Source: Steromphala cineraria
Lineage: Eukaryota > Mollusca > Gastropoda > Trochida > Trochidae
Direction of reading: 5' to 3'
DNA length: 64,000 nt
Assembly: GCA_916613615.1 (NCBI GenBank)
Contig: OU744721.1
Coordinates: 81,783,060-81,847,059 of the forward strand
How positions within the stretch are numbered: position 1 is the stretch's first letter; each line of letters begins with the position of its first letter. Under the pieces are notes generated by a model, which did no database searches, had not been told where the DNA came from, and saw only the letters and a list, made by a program, of their open reading frames with translations. The position numbers and the translations under genes were made by a program. This document shows positions 1 to 11,585 of this stretch, in pieces.

Positions 1-1580
1 CCACTGACGGGCCCTGTAAAGCGACAAGCTGGGATGGATGTTTACCAGCTCGCCAACTGACAGACAGACACACAGGAGTAGAGAGCTAGCTACTCTCTCC
101 CTTCCCTGCAGTGGTTCCCTGCTTCCCGCCCCACAGCTGCTAGACGGAGCATCGCTCGCCTAGCTGCAGCGAATTGCTGGCATAACTAAAACAACTGTAC
201 ATACGATATAATTTCCAGCACATGTCAATTATCTCCTAGCGATTATTTATGTTCTACCGCTGTCGACGACGGCCCGCTAGAATCGAAGACGCAGCTGTAT
301 GTAGTTGTGGAGCTGTGTAACTCAGCCGGCACGTTTCCTTCACTACACTTCACTGTACACCCTACTACGCTACAGCACATCACACACATGTGTTGCGTGG
401 ATTCAACTTCACTCACTCTCAAATGTCACCGGGCGTGTAGGCAGGGAGGTCGGCATCTAAACCCCTTGCCATTCCATCACAAAGGTTACCCCGCCCCTTG
501 CCTTCAAATCTTCCACCCATGCCGGTCTGCACAACGCCCCATTATTTTCAAACCAAACCCGACCCGACCATTGACAACACCCCTTCCCCAAAACTTCAAC
601 CATTCATTTCAAATCTAAACTTAGTTATCCCTAGGTTACCAGTCATTCTACCTCAATAACCTTCACATCCGTCTCCCAAGTCCCTACCCATCAGCGAGTC
701 CTAGAGTAGGCAACTCGTCTCCCCCTATGCTCCACCCCTTTCAGTTTCCCCATCCCTTTCTCTCTAGTGCCACTCCCTGTTTCAACCTGTTCCCCTACAC
801 TGCACACCCCCGATTTTACCTTTGCTCCACCTTCCTTATATTCTGCAAGTGACTTTCCCTTCATACCCTCCACCAATTCCCTACCCAGGGTACGCTACGT
901 ACATCACCCGTGTTTGTTTCCCCATGGCCTCCCTAATTCTGCATACCGCCCCCTCCCCCCGGATACTAATCCTCAGACTGACAGTGCCCTCGGTGTCCCC
1001 AGGTGACCTTATACGTGAAGTCTCGTGATGGTGGTTGAGGGTCAACTTCCCTGCCTGCTGGGTTAAAACGTGGGGTCGGAGCAGGACCTAGGATGCTCCA
1101 TTGTAGTTGGTGGGACAATCCGTTCTCTAGACATCTGCCGAGGTGGTGTGTGAGGGGGTGAGTTGGGGGATAAGTTCACGCCGGAATGTTTGTAAGGGTT
1201 AATTCCAATGTGTGAGCACATCATGTAAAGCCACGAAATATCACTGACATCTGATCACCCGCATTGTGCGATGTTTACAGATCGTCTGCTTGATCACTCT
1301 TCTACTATCACGCCTCACCTGGAGCAACGGAGTGCGCGCGCACCCAGATACACAGACGCATCTACACTGTACTGTTTAATTTTCATTTTTTGAAAATATT
1401 TCATAAGTTATAAGACTTGATCTATTGGTCCTATTTGGTTTAGACCCAAGTTGTCAGTAGCCTTCAAAACACACGACTGAAATCATGATATGACCTAAAT
1501 GTCGTGTATTAAATCGTGAATTACATGTCATTTATATAGAGCTGGTTGGGTGGCAATCTAGCAGTTGCTGGTATACGGGT
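1..1580. other. Non-coding stretch, left end of window
   Basis: No gene is recognised here. The first 300 bases are moderately GC-rich. Positions 440-1000 are strongly C/T-rich on the + strand, which keeps several short frames open, but their predicted peptides are low-complexity Pro/Ser/Leu mixtures with no domain. From about 1370 the composition becomes AT-rich. A distal 5' leader or promoter of a gene to the left cannot be excluded. Confidence 0.5.
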
Positions 1581-1718
1581 GACAAGAGTAATTCTATGGA
1601 TGAACAACTTCTTTATTTGACACTAGCGACGTTTCGGTATAGAACGGTATAAGAATCTATACCGAAACGTCGCTAGTGTCAAATAAAGAAGTTTTTCATC
1701 CATAGAATTAGTCTTGTC
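1581..1718. repeat. Foldback element, 62-bp arms and 14-nt loop
   Basis: The left arm (1581-1642) and right arm (1657-1718) are reverse complements over 62 bases with only two mismatches, separated by a 14-nt spacer. The arms contain the core gacactagcgacgtttcggt. Near-perfect arms with such a short loop are typical of a foldback or miniature DNA element, or of a recent head-to-head duplication. There is no coding capacity and no clear target-site duplication. Confidence 0.85.
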
Positions 1719-3189
1719 TTCCTTATGTCATTTATATAGTGGTCAAGTTACGTCGAAATCTCGAAGTGGAAACGGTAAGCAAGGGACTCGACCCAAAACG
1801 TGCACTTAGTTCGTAGAAGATAATATCCGATGCTGAGCGGTTATGGCAAATACACGTGTGTGGCCGTAGTCCGAACAGAGTTTATTGCCATAACGCAAGG
1901 CAACCAGGCTAATATTTGGCCTACACTCACTCGGAAAACACCAACAATGTTTTCAAACTAATAAAGTTACATTCAATCAATATGTTATAACATTTTATTG
2001 ATACAATTAACGAAATGATCGAACTTTACAATACACTTTTGTTTTAGGTTTTAAAACTTAAAACGAGATGCCGTAAATAAGTAACAGACATAAACTATTT
2101 TCTTTTAATATTGATACATACTAATATCACATACAAACACGACACAACAAATGTACACCAACTGGCACCAAATGGAACAAATCCTCAGACAGAGAGGCTC
2201 AAGGGAAAAGCGCTGCTTCACAACGGGTTCCGGGTTTGAATCCCACTTTCGTTGATTATACATCTTAAAATACTAAACATCAAATTGTAGTAAACGTAAA
2301 AGCTTAGCTTAAAATGACTACCAAATTCATCAATTAATCAATACCCAATATACTCCTCTCTAGCTATCTTATTCAAATTGAATATTCCTTTTCTGGTTCT
2401 GTTTAATTTTTGTCTCAGATGTCAAGGTTTTTACGTGTTCTGTGAATGTAACACCTCTGTTCAAGCAGGAACACCCTCCAACATGAGTCCAACACTTATC
2501 AAGCATCTCCCACCGCCTGGCGCTGCTCACAAGAGCAACAAGCGTCCCAGTTGGAGGCAGTATGTGCCGGAGAGATGTGGCGGGTGTTGGGAGGGAAGCG
2601 TCGATAGGTCTACCTGTTTTATATACACTCGCTCTCACACAACCCCCGCTATCACCATACAGCGGCGAGGCGGCGGCCTAACATAGAGCACGATCGCTTG
2701 GCGTCAGTCATAAGCGATCGAGAGATGATTGTTGGCGAATTTTCCGTGAAATAGGAGTATGTAGCATGTCGAGAGGGAAATTACGGAGGCCAGCAGAGCT
2801 CTCGAGACGCGATAAAATCAATTTTGGAAATACCACCGTTAATGACTGCCGCAAGAAAGACGCACGTAGCGCGGCGAGCACGTGAAAGAAAGCATAGTGC
2901 GCCTTTCCGCTGGTAGATGAGAATGTAGCCCGACTCGGCACGCACTGCGCCCGTTTGAAATGTCGATAGGAGTCAGGGTTGATAATATCTCAGAGTTCAC
3001 CAGTTCGACTTGTTCCTGTGTGCAGCCAAGGGACGGAATATATAGCGATGTTCACGACACGTCAAATGAATTCGTGTTTATAACGCATGCGACACAATAC
3101 GTGTTGTCGACGTCGTGTTTGCGTGTACGTGATTGTGACAGTTAGCTGGTTTATTTCGATTAGACTGATTGGTAAAAGTTTCAGTACAT
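1719..3189. other. Non-coding stretch
   Basis: No supported gene. Overlapping short frames on both strands at 2369-2686 are shadows of one another and show no domain. A 9-bp stem (2691-2699 with 2712-2720, cgatcgctt/aagcgatcg) lies in a CpG-richer patch. AT-rich DNA dominates 1950-2400. Confidence 0.5.
2195..2250 (+). repeat. Possible degenerate tRNA-derived SINE head
   Basis: At 2231-2244 the sequence gggtttgaatccc resembles a Pol III B box (GGTTCGANTCC), preceded by an agcgctgcttcac stretch like the middle of tRNA-derived SINEs. No A box or cloverleaf could be assembled, so this is at best a decayed SINE fragment and could be chance. Confidence 0.2.
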
Positions 3190-3346
3190 GAGTTCATACA
3201 CCAACATTATCATACTATCTTTGAACTGAGTTTGTACACCAACATAGTGAATATACTATCTTTGAACTGAGTTTGTACACCAACATAGTGAATATACTAC
3301 CTTTGAACTGAGTTTGTACACCAACATAGTGAATATACTATCTTGG
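3190..3346. repeat. 41-bp minisatellite, three full copies plus a partial
   Basis: Units beginning ctttgaactgagtttgtaca start at 3219, 3260 and 3301, exactly 41 bases apart and almost identical. A diverged partial copy precedes them from 3190. The array ends near 3341. High identity between units suggests recent expansion or homogenisation. Confidence 0.9.
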
Positions 3347-3843
3347 AAACGAACGTTTCTGCGGATGTTTAGTTCGAGGTCAAATGTTAATGAGTGTAAC
3401 CACTTTAAGATATCATTCGAAATAGTTAAGTTTCCTCGGTAGAAGGAACAACTGATTAAAGGACGTGACGTGTTGTGATGATATAATGAATTTTCCTCGC
3501 CAGAATGTCAAGATCATCTTCGTTGCCTCACTTAAATGTGGACCTCTCTCAACAGAATCGTGTCTTTCATACGAAATGAAAACGATGTTTCCGACGTTTG
3601 TAAAATGTTCAAAATGATGTTCTTTTGAGAAGAGTAGCTCTGTATCAAACCTGTAGTGTCGAACGAAACAGAAGGCATATGTTTGTTTTAGCCTACTGTT
3701 GATTGGAACAGAACATATCTAAAGACTACTTTTAAGTACTTTATGATTGTGTTTGGCTCTGCGATCTAGGGTATTGTTTTTGATTCCTTTCAAAACGGTA
3801 GTAATTATCCGTTGACAACTTAATAAGTCACAGTATAATTTCA
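3347..3843. other. Non-coding stretch
   Basis: Moderately AT-rich sequence with no open frame of useful length, no repeat and no recognised motif. Confidence 0.5.
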
Positions 3844-3903
3844 TTTATTTCCCATAGGGTTGAATATAAGTAGTGTCATATTTTCAAAATGAGCACATGT
3901 GCA

Positions 3904-4215
3904 TTTATCATCCAAAACTGGGTTCCACAGGAGATATCGCTTGTGGAAGATCAAGCGATATCTCCTAGGAGATATCGCTTTGACAGTAGATTTCAATCAG
4001 AAAATACATGACATCACAAACGTTTTACATCATCAGTAATGATGTCACAATGCTATGACGCCATAAACACGATGGCATCACAATGCTATGACGTCATTTA
4101 CACGATGACGACACAATGCTATGACATCACTGGTTTAGCAGTTTTAGGGCTATCCAGTGTTCAAAGGTGTAAATTTTTAATGCTTATGTAATGAAAAATG
4201 ATTTTGGATGATAAA
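3904..4215. mobile_element. 312-bp nested element with 14-bp TIRs
   Basis: The ends tttatcatccaaaa (3904-3917) and ttttggatgataaa (4202-4215) are exact inverted repeats. Inside, 3930-3985 carries three alternating copies of an aggagatatcgctt palindromic block, and about 4039-4131 carries three 33-bp units around cacaatgctatgac (starting at 4046, 4079 and 4112). No coding capacity. It interrupts the copy-1 element described for 3844-4460. Confidence 0.65.
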
Positions 4216-4216
4216 T

Positions 4217-4331
4217 AGAATCTCACCCTCGTGTCTTCTGATATCAAATATATCAACACTCGTTGATAAAAGTAAAATATCCTCGGCAAGCCTCGGATAT
4301 TAGTTACGTTTATCAACTTGGGTGAGATTCT
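4217..4331. repeat. 115-bp hairpin with 12-bp terminal inverted repeats
   Basis: Ends agaatctcaccc (4217-4228) and gggtgagattct (4320-4331) are exact inverted repeats. A second nested pair, gttgataaa/tttatcaac, lies inside, and the centre is atatcctcggcaagcctcgg. The whole unit can fold into one long hairpin and abuts the 312-bp element. Confidence 0.7.
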
Positions 4332-4527
4332 CTATATATCACTTTTGCTTATCAACGATTGTTGTAGCGTGACTTCTCGTATAATTACGTCTGTGACGTT
4401 ATGAATGCATTGTTCATAACGTTACCGCCACCGGTTGTCGAGTAGGAAGCGGGCCATTTTCAACATGATTCTAAGAGAACAGTTTGGAATAGAATCGCTC
4501 TCGCTCGTGCAATACTCAAATTCACAC

Positions 4528-4855
4528 TCATTTCGTAAAAATCATATGACACACGTTTTCGTGTAATAATCTCTATTTATCACCCATATGGTTGAAAATA
4601 AGTGGTGACATATTTTCAATATGAGCACTAGTGCACGTATCCCTTTTGCCTTGCAATGATTGTTGTAGCGCGAGTTCCCTTATTTTTTCGCTTGTGATGT
4701 CATACCACCATTGTTCGTGACGTCACTGTAGCCGGCCGTCACATGGAAAGCAGCCCGTTTCTTGGATACTTCATAGATGGTAAAATGAAATAGAATCGGT
4801 CATAAAGAAATTATTACCCTCGGAAGTGTGTCATGTGACTTTTACGAAACTCATG
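4528..4855. mobile_element. MITE-like element copy 2, about 45-bp imperfect TIRs
   Basis: The left end (cactcatttcgtaaaa, from about 4527) is the inverted complement of the right end (ttttacgaaactcatg, to about 4855). Similarity runs some 45 bases into each end and includes a tgacacac / gtgtgtca block. The body at 4573-4760 is homologous to the interrupted copy at 3844-4460. No protein is encoded. Confidence 0.65.
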
Positions 4856-5040
4856 CATATTTAAGATAAGATTATCTTTATTGTCCCAAAATGGAAATTT
4901 GTTTTGTAAAAAATTACAATTCTCCAGAAATGTGATGACAACTAATTACATAATATTCAAAACAATTCATATCAAAAACAATAAACATAGACTAGGAAAC
5001 ATTTGTGTTTAACTCTCGCTCGTGTAATATTTCTATATAA

Positions 5041-6370
5041 TTTGTAAATTTCCTCAGCTTATGGTTGGCAGGTGTGTATACTACTGTCGTTGTTAGGCCT
5101 ATATGTGAAATACGTGGGCGCTCCTATCTGGATGTTAGAAGTTGTCGACAAGCGGCACCCATAACCGGTATACTAACTTTACCCGATCCTTGTCGTTGTA
5201 ATGTTCAATGTTTTATGGTTGCGACAAAGCAGCTAAACATTTTAATGAATAAAATGCCCATGCGACGGATTTCAGAAGATCATGACTTGTCTGACTCTAA
5301 ATATATAATGAATATCACTGTGTGAATTACTGACACACCATGTGGTTCGCTTATCGTCAATACATTTACATGTTGCATCAGTGTTGCATTTCCCTTGATA
5401 TCTTTCATAAGCATACATGTCTAGTTTGTCGTGTTGTTGAAAAGGGGTCCTCCTTTTGGTTTCACCATGAAAACTTGTTCTTAGATATTCCATGTTTGTC
5501 AAACTTAGAATTGACTTATAACTCAGCTTTGGTCAAACGCCCAAATATTCCCTTTATCATATTACCTTTAGGTCACACTGTTTGAAGTCCGACCAATTGA
5601 TTAGTTGTAAGTAAACACCCGCTTCGTTAGTTTGTCAACAAAACCCAAGAGATCAAGTTGGCTTCTCAAGTCCTGAATATATGTTGACAAGTCTACAGTT
5701 TCTCGTAATATAAGTACTGTACATGATTCCCCTTTTATCTTATTTCATATCGTCACTTGTTGAACTGTATATTTTATTCGACGAAAAATTGTCCGGTTGG
5801 TCATATTCTTCAAATGATGCAAATGAGGTTCATCTTATGAATTGAGCTTTCAACTGGCTTCACTTCATCTCTGTCATCGTAGATGGTATACTGTTGTTAC
5901 AAATTGGCGGCAATAAAAAAATGTTTAACTTTAAGAAGATTAACATATTATTTTAAACGAAGCATGCCGTATTTGTACATTTGACATTTTAATAACAGAA
6001 ATTATGGTTAACGATTAAAACAGTGAGAAAAAATAGCCATTTACGACTGTCTCGATATTTTCATTTGAAACAAAGTTGGGTTTTTTTTTAAAGAGATAGA
6101 ACAAAATGCATTAAGGCTTCATAGTTAACAGTTAACCAGTTGCAAAATTACTGACGATCGTGAAATTATAGTTGGATGTGTAGACATTAAAGCTCTCAGT
6201 CTCGGTATATTGGTGGAAACAGTCCGACTCTAATGGCCCTCAACGTGCATGATACAGACGATGTAGTCGCCAATATCTCCTCAATTTCAATCGCGACCGC
6301 TCCTATCTAATCAATTTCAGACAAATCGAAGCACAGAATTTGCTATCGTTCAATCGCGAAACGAGGATCG
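5041..6370. other. Non-coding stretch
   Basis: Several short frames occur (for example 5065-5325 + and 5340-5585 +), but none shows a recognisable domain, signal peptide or coding bias. From about 6180 the sequence becomes less AT-rich and leads into the E-box/CCAAT cluster at 6374-6441. Confidence 0.45.
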
Positions 6371-6373
6371 TCT

Positions 6374-6441
6374 GTCACGTGACCTCTAATTTACACCTCC
6401 AATTGGCTCCTTCACCTTCGTCACGTGATCTCCCATAAATA
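6374..6441. promoter_or_regulatory. E-box/CCAAT/TATA-like cluster
   Basis: Within 68 bases lie gtcacgtgac (6374-6383), the palindrome ccaattgg (6399-6406), gtcacgtgat (6420-6429) and an AT-rich ataaata (6435-6441). The first and third match the bHLH-ZIP (USF, MITF/TFEB CLEAR) consensus. The order and spacing resemble a compact promoter or enhancer. No gene is recognisable just downstream, so function is inferred from motifs only. Confidence 0.4.
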
Positions 6442-6673
6442 TCGCGACCTCTTGGAAAGGCTAAAGCTATTTAGCAATGAATTTTACTTACCAACACATC
6501 TTACTAGATGTATTGCAAATCGAAATGCATATTAGAATAACATGCCATTAGTTTCCTCAGCAGAGAATTAAAGTAATACCCGAGGGGAGTTTAGTGGAAC
6601 TGAAAGTAAAGGGGGAGATCATATTAGCAAAGATTATTTCTTAACTAGAAATATGTGCATGTGATGCACTGCG

Positions 6674-7446
6674 ATGTCCCCCGTCCAAACTTTAAATCAG
6701 AAAATGACCCTGGCCTCCAAAATGTACTACGTTCAAATTGTTGCCATGGAAACCATCACAAAATAAGAATAACCAACATAGCATAAGGCCCACTCCACCA
6801 CTAGATCTAACCTCATACAATATATCAAGTTTCGTAAAAAATGTTGAACAGTTTTGAGATATGGCCCGGAAACAAACTCTACACCTATATGTACTAAGTT
6901 CAAACTGTTTCAATGGAAACCAGAATATTAAAAAAATTAGAATAACGATAATAGCAAAAGGCACCACTTCATCATAAGGTCTAACCACATACCAAGTTTC
7001 GTGAAAAAATATTGGACAGTTTTTGAGATCTGGCCCGGAAAGAGACCCTACCAACTAAATGCACTAAGCTCAATTTGTTTCCATGGAAACCAGAAAAAAA
7101 TAAATCCAGAATAACCAAAAAGGCAAAAGGCACCAGTCCACCACTAGATCTAACCTCATACCAAGTTTCATAAACAAAATATTGAACGGTTTTTGAGGTA
7201 TGGCCAGGAAACGGACCCTAAGCTCTGTACTACTAGGTTTAAACTGTTCCCATGGAAACCAGATAAAAAATTCAGAATAACCAAAATAGAAAACGGCACC
7301 AGTCCACCATTAGATCTCACGACATACCAAGTTTCGTAAAAAAATATTGAACGGTTTTTAAGATATGGCCCCTAAACTACGGAATTACGGAACCACGCAC
7401 GGAACTGAAAACATTATGTCTGCCGCAAAGCTTTGCGGGGGACATA
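6674..7446. mobile_element. 773-bp element, four 169-bp internal repeats, 10-bp TIRs
   Basis: The ends atgtcccccg (6674-6683) and cgggggacat (7436-7445) are exact inverted repeats. Inside are four diverged units about 169 bp long; the landmark ccatggaaacc recurs near 6744, 6911, 7081 and 7250, each followed by taccaagtttcgt and gatatggccc-like blocks. The right end carries the perfect palindrome ccgcaaagctttgcgg (7423-7438). The short - strand frame over the units is a repeat by-product. Such repeats are widespread in marine invertebrates; this one carries no transposase. Confidence 0.75.
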
Positions 7447-8100
7447 ATAATAGGTATCAATGGCGTGAAATCCTATGCATGTACTATTTCAAATAGTGAG
7501 AAAATTTATTTAAGAAGAATAAATGTTAAACCATTCATATTTCCAGAAGCAGTATTTTCAGGAAAATTGCTGTAAAAGCCTCCGCAGTGTACTCATTCAT
7601 ATCAATTGTAAGCAAAAAGGTCGTCAACATTGACAAGTAGCAGGAGATTAACTAGGCCTAGCTGTATTGGAGGAGACTATCTACATGCCGTAAATCTTAT
7701 TTTCTTATAAGAAAAAAGAAGAAGCCTAACTAGTATGCGAATGGTTTAAACAATATTTATTTCAAAAAGAAAGGGATTGGTAAACAGGCTATCAGCCTAT
7801 CTGGATACCTCTCCCAATATGCGAATACAACATTGGATACAATACCAACGTCACTTCATGACAGAACCTCGTCACTGAGTTGATTTTATGGAGAAAATAA
7901 AGATCCGGAAACAGCCTCTTGATTTTGAAATGTTCATAAGCCAGCTAATGTACTTTGCAAATACTATGAACATTGGATTTTATTAGCTACACTCAAATCA
8001 TTTACCGTCCATGCTAAATGTTGTGTGAAGATGCAGGGAATAGTTGCACATGTGATGGAATCTATGTACATTGACAGGGCTACACAAATACAACACTTAT
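7447..8100. other. Non-coding stretch
   Basis: AT-rich sequence without a convincing frame, repeat or RNA gene. Confidence 0.5.
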
Positions 8101-8830
8101 ATATGTAACCTAACTGTTAGTGAGGTATCAGCATGTCCAGGGGTCGAGGCGAGAAGACTACATCAGAACCGTCAGAGCCTTCCAGCCAGACCAGGCCACC
8201 ATGTCTCCTTGAACCAAAATGCAGAACAAATACGAGCGATTCAGTAAATATTACGGTTTTATTTGGACATGAATATAAATTAAGCTGGCTAATAAATATC
8301 AATACGGGTCGGTACTAGATACGGGACGATAAGAACGCGATATAAATCACTTGAAGAGCTAATTTACGCCCCCTGTCCAGTCTCATGACGCGAGTGCTAA
8401 TCTCGCCGGCAACTCACGGAGTCGGACCGACTTACAAAGACGGCATTTGTTCAATGAAATTCACCCCACTATCTACTACGAGTACGGGCTCATTCAACGC
8501 ACGTTGGTCAAGGTCAAAGGTCATGTGACCTTTTGCGACCCTGAAAGGCGAACGTCAATCACACATCCGGTCAGACCCGACGACTTTCTGATTAACAAAT
8601 GGCGGGAGAGTGTATCACAGTTTGTAGCGGGATCTGGGATCAGTGAGGGATGATGCACTAGACCCCGGTATCTCGGGTGAAGGCATGCAACAATAGCGCC
8701 TTCCAATGACAAAAGAGCATCGTTTTCAGAGAGGTAATCCTGTAATTATCGCGCACAATGTCGGGTCTGATAGCGACTGGCCGACTCGCGGATGACGTAT
8801 AGGGCGGGTAGCTCACCGACGTCTTGGGTT
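8101..8830. promoter_or_regulatory. CpG-richer non-coding block, candidate cis-regulatory region
   Basis: Composition shifts from AT-rich to mixed with frequent CpG. Short frames on opposite strands cover each other and encode nothing recognisable. The block contains taatttacg and other homeodomain-like AT cores plus the nuclear-receptor motif cluster at 8508-8531. It could be an enhancer or a distal exon/promoter; conservation across related genomes would decide. Confidence 0.35.
8508..8531 (+). promoter_or_regulatory. Overlapping nuclear-receptor response elements
   Basis: The sequence tcaaggtca (8508-8516) matches an SF-1/FTZ-F1/ERR extended half-site. It overlaps a perfect DR1, aggtcaaaggtca (8511-8523), the RXR/HNF4/COUP-TF type. 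The second half-site also forms an inverted repeat with tgacct (8526-8531) at 2-bp spacing. Three overlapping consensus arrangements in 24 bases are unlikely by chance, but occupancy is inferred. Confidence 0.5.
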
Positions 8831-9595
8831 TTGAGATTTGATATTTTGTGCTTTAATCGGATTTTTCGGTTGTTAGATTCAAAGGAATCTCAGAAGGATT
8901 TAAAATTTGAGAGCTCTGTGAGCTTTATCAGATGAATAAACACGAACAGAAGTGAAGGAATGCTTAACGACATGAAAGGGGAGATTTGCTGTATCGAAGG
9001 TTGAGACGAACTTAGTGTTTTCACATTGCCATGGTGTTTATTCATGGGAGGAGTGCTAGTTAACGGTTTATGGACGTAGATTTGGTCGCTTCATTTAGTA
9101 ATTCATCCTGCATTGTGATTAGAGATGACTTTGGTCGAGAGAAGTAACGTTACTGAGTGTTGTTAGTCAAACCATGTGTAACAACTAAAATAAAGACTCT
9201 CAAAGGAAGATTTCAAAATCCCTTTCTAATGTCCATAACAAAATATCAAGGACAATTGATATCAGCATTTGTTATGTCCCTTTCATAAACCTTACTGTCT
9301 TTCAAGGGCCATCCTGAGAGATGAGGGGAATTTTGGGTTTAACAACGATTTTCAAAATAAAAACTATGTTAGCTGTTATCTCTGCAGGGAGAAAGACAGC
9401 AACGCCATCATGGTTATGTTTTACTGGATCACCTCAAAACTGCTCTCAGACAAATTAGAAACGGGGTGAATCCCATTTGACACTGATGCATGAATGTCAC
9501 TGCAAGTTAACGAAATGTATTCCGCGTTTGTGTATATAATAAAGCAGTTGGTTCTAAAAGCACAATGAGAGCCAAATCAAGTAGATGTCCCAAGA
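8831..9595. other. Non-coding stretch
   Basis: No supported gene. One short + frame (9269-9469) has no domain and no promoter or splice context. Confidence 0.5.
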
Positions 9596-9945
9596 ACGAG
9601 ATTGTTATACGTGCTATGTGTAGTGTATGTCCAACAAGCTCAGTAAGTGCCATATCTTGTGTTTAGATGAAGAACGCAATGAATGCGATATCAACTGTAT
9701 GTCACAAGACTGCTGGGTTCAATGTAAAGAATACCATGTTTAGTGTATGTTCGAAAATCGCAATAATGTCATGTCAACTGTATGTTCTAAGAATTTAATA
9801 AATACCATGTCAAATGTATGTTATATAAGAACGTTATAGTGCCATGTTAACTGTATGTCCTAGGAATGCAATAAATACCACGTCTAGTGTATGTCCCAAG
9901 ATGACAATAGTGCCATGTTAATTGGATGTCCTAGAATGTAAAGAT
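9596..9945. repeat. Degenerate 36-bp minisatellite
   Basis: The landmark tgtatg recurs near 9624, 9696, 9744, 9779, 9815, 9852 and 9888, with tggatg at 9923, mostly 35-37 bases apart. It sits in a unit like ccatgtcaactgtatgtccta followed by agaatgcaataa. Units are well diverged, so the array is old. A stray related unit lies near 10150-10205. Confidence 0.75.
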
Positions 9946-11585
9946 AGCAAGGTTTGTGAATGTTCCGAAGTTGCAACGGCTCAAATGTAAAGAAAAACTC
10001 AACGAGTGCAAATAAGTTAGTCTGCCAGTCTGGCCCTAAGAAAAGACAAAAGTCCCAGAAGGTGTAAATAAGATGTCTTGAAAGCGTGAATCTAAGATAG
10101 AATTGCAGTCTTTTTTTTAAAACTTTCCATGAATTAAGTAATGTTTGATGTATGTTGTATATTAAGAACATGATGAGTTCAATATCAAGTGTATGTCCCA
10201 AAACGAAATGGGTTCGACGCTAATCGTAAAGTTCAACGTTTGTCTTTGTCGAAGAATTTTTTAGAACCTGTAGATCAAAACAATATCACGTTGTTTCACG
10301 AGTTCAATTACTACATCGTATTTATTTCACCGCCTTAATAAGCCTACATTGCACTATTTACATACGATTCTACATAAAGTGGAAGTTTCAATGACCTAAT
10401 ATCCACCGATCGATTGTTATATTGGGAGTCCGAAATCACACATTCAGTGAAACTCTTAAATATTTACTATTTAATATTTACCATACGATATAAACTTTTT
10501 AATATTTCATTTTGGAAAAGTTAGCCCTTGGCTTGCAGGTATACAGTAGACAAGGGAGATCACTCTCCGGCGTCCCCTACTAAGATATGATGATAGCAGG
10601 AAGTAAAACAACTGCAAGTTAGATAACTTTTAAGAATAAAGAGTGAACATTATTGCATTTTGATAAACTTTTCAAATGCAAAGTATGTTATCAATATAAA
10701 CACGAGATAAGAGAAACTTTCTAGATTTGCTTTGCATATATAACATTTTCTTTATAAATTCCGCTGATGACGTTAATGTCAAACTATAAGACATGTTAAA
10801 TATAGCACACGAACGAGATTGTGCGATAAATCAAATTCGGAATAACCAGGTTTTTTATATGAATGGATAATATATGTCTCTAATTGGCCAGTTTGGTCAC
10901 ATAAGGATATTGAGGTCAAGTGATGTCTACCTGTGTGAGTTGCGAGAGGTTGATATAATAATCCAAGAACTTCCCATGGCTTGAACAGATTTGAGATACT
11001 CGTACATCGCGTGTAATACGTTGAACCAAGTTTCTGTGACTGTCCTGACTTTCGTTCCTTATATTTCAGGAATCAACATTAGAGTGATTACAGTTATGCC
11101 CCATATATTTAGAGAAGAAATTTATTCAGGACCTTTTTTCATATAATAAAACACTTATAGACTTCAGAATTGGTAACTGATAACCTTGGACCAAGGTCGC
11201 CAAATCATTTGATATACCCTTACTTGAGGTCAATACTTATTTAACAACCTCTTGACTTCTGGTCATCTTGGGTAGAGTTTTAGACTCTGTTTTGGTATGT
11301 ATGCAATTTTATCAACTGAATATTCATAAGTGTGTTTTATGATTCTCAATGTTCCTAGATGTTTGCCGAAGAAGAAATCATACATCGAACATCTATGATG
11401 CAACCGTCTGGCATCATGTAATACGTTCATATGATTGTCCTGGGTACACTAGATATCGTGTTTTATAGGAAAACCCAATAGGAAACACAACTCTGAGACA
11501 AGACTGATACAATATCAAATACCGAATTCAAAAGAGGGGCATCTACAAGACTGGGAGATAGCATGATACCAGACTCTGCACTAGC
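9946..11585. other. Non-coding AT-rich stretch
   Basis: Contains a stray unit of the preceding minisatellite near 10150-10205 and otherwise AT-rich sequence. The - strand frame at 9884-10201 overlaps the repeat and is not a gene. Confidence 0.5.

Larger units (their letters stand above)
3844..4460. mobile_element. Inverted-repeat element copy 1, split by nested insertions
   Basis: The two ends of this copy (about 3844-3903 and 4336-4460) match, in order, the body of a second copy at about 4573-4760. Shared landmarks are a ggttgaa(t/a)ataagt stretch, tcatattttcaa(a/t)atgagcac and attgttgtagcg. In copy 1 the homology is interrupted for roughly 430 bp by two smaller inverted-repeat units (3904-4215 and 4217-4331). 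No transposase is encoded, so this is a non-autonomous, MITE-like sequence. Confidence 0.65.

Noticed and set aside
2691..2720. 9-bp stem cgatcgctt/aagcgatcg as a terminator or small RNA
   Set aside because: No transcript context; eukaryotic DNA with no reason to expect an intrinsic terminator.
6692..7054. 120-codon - strand frame
   Set aside because: It is contained in the 169-bp repeat units and recurs with the repeat; no domain.
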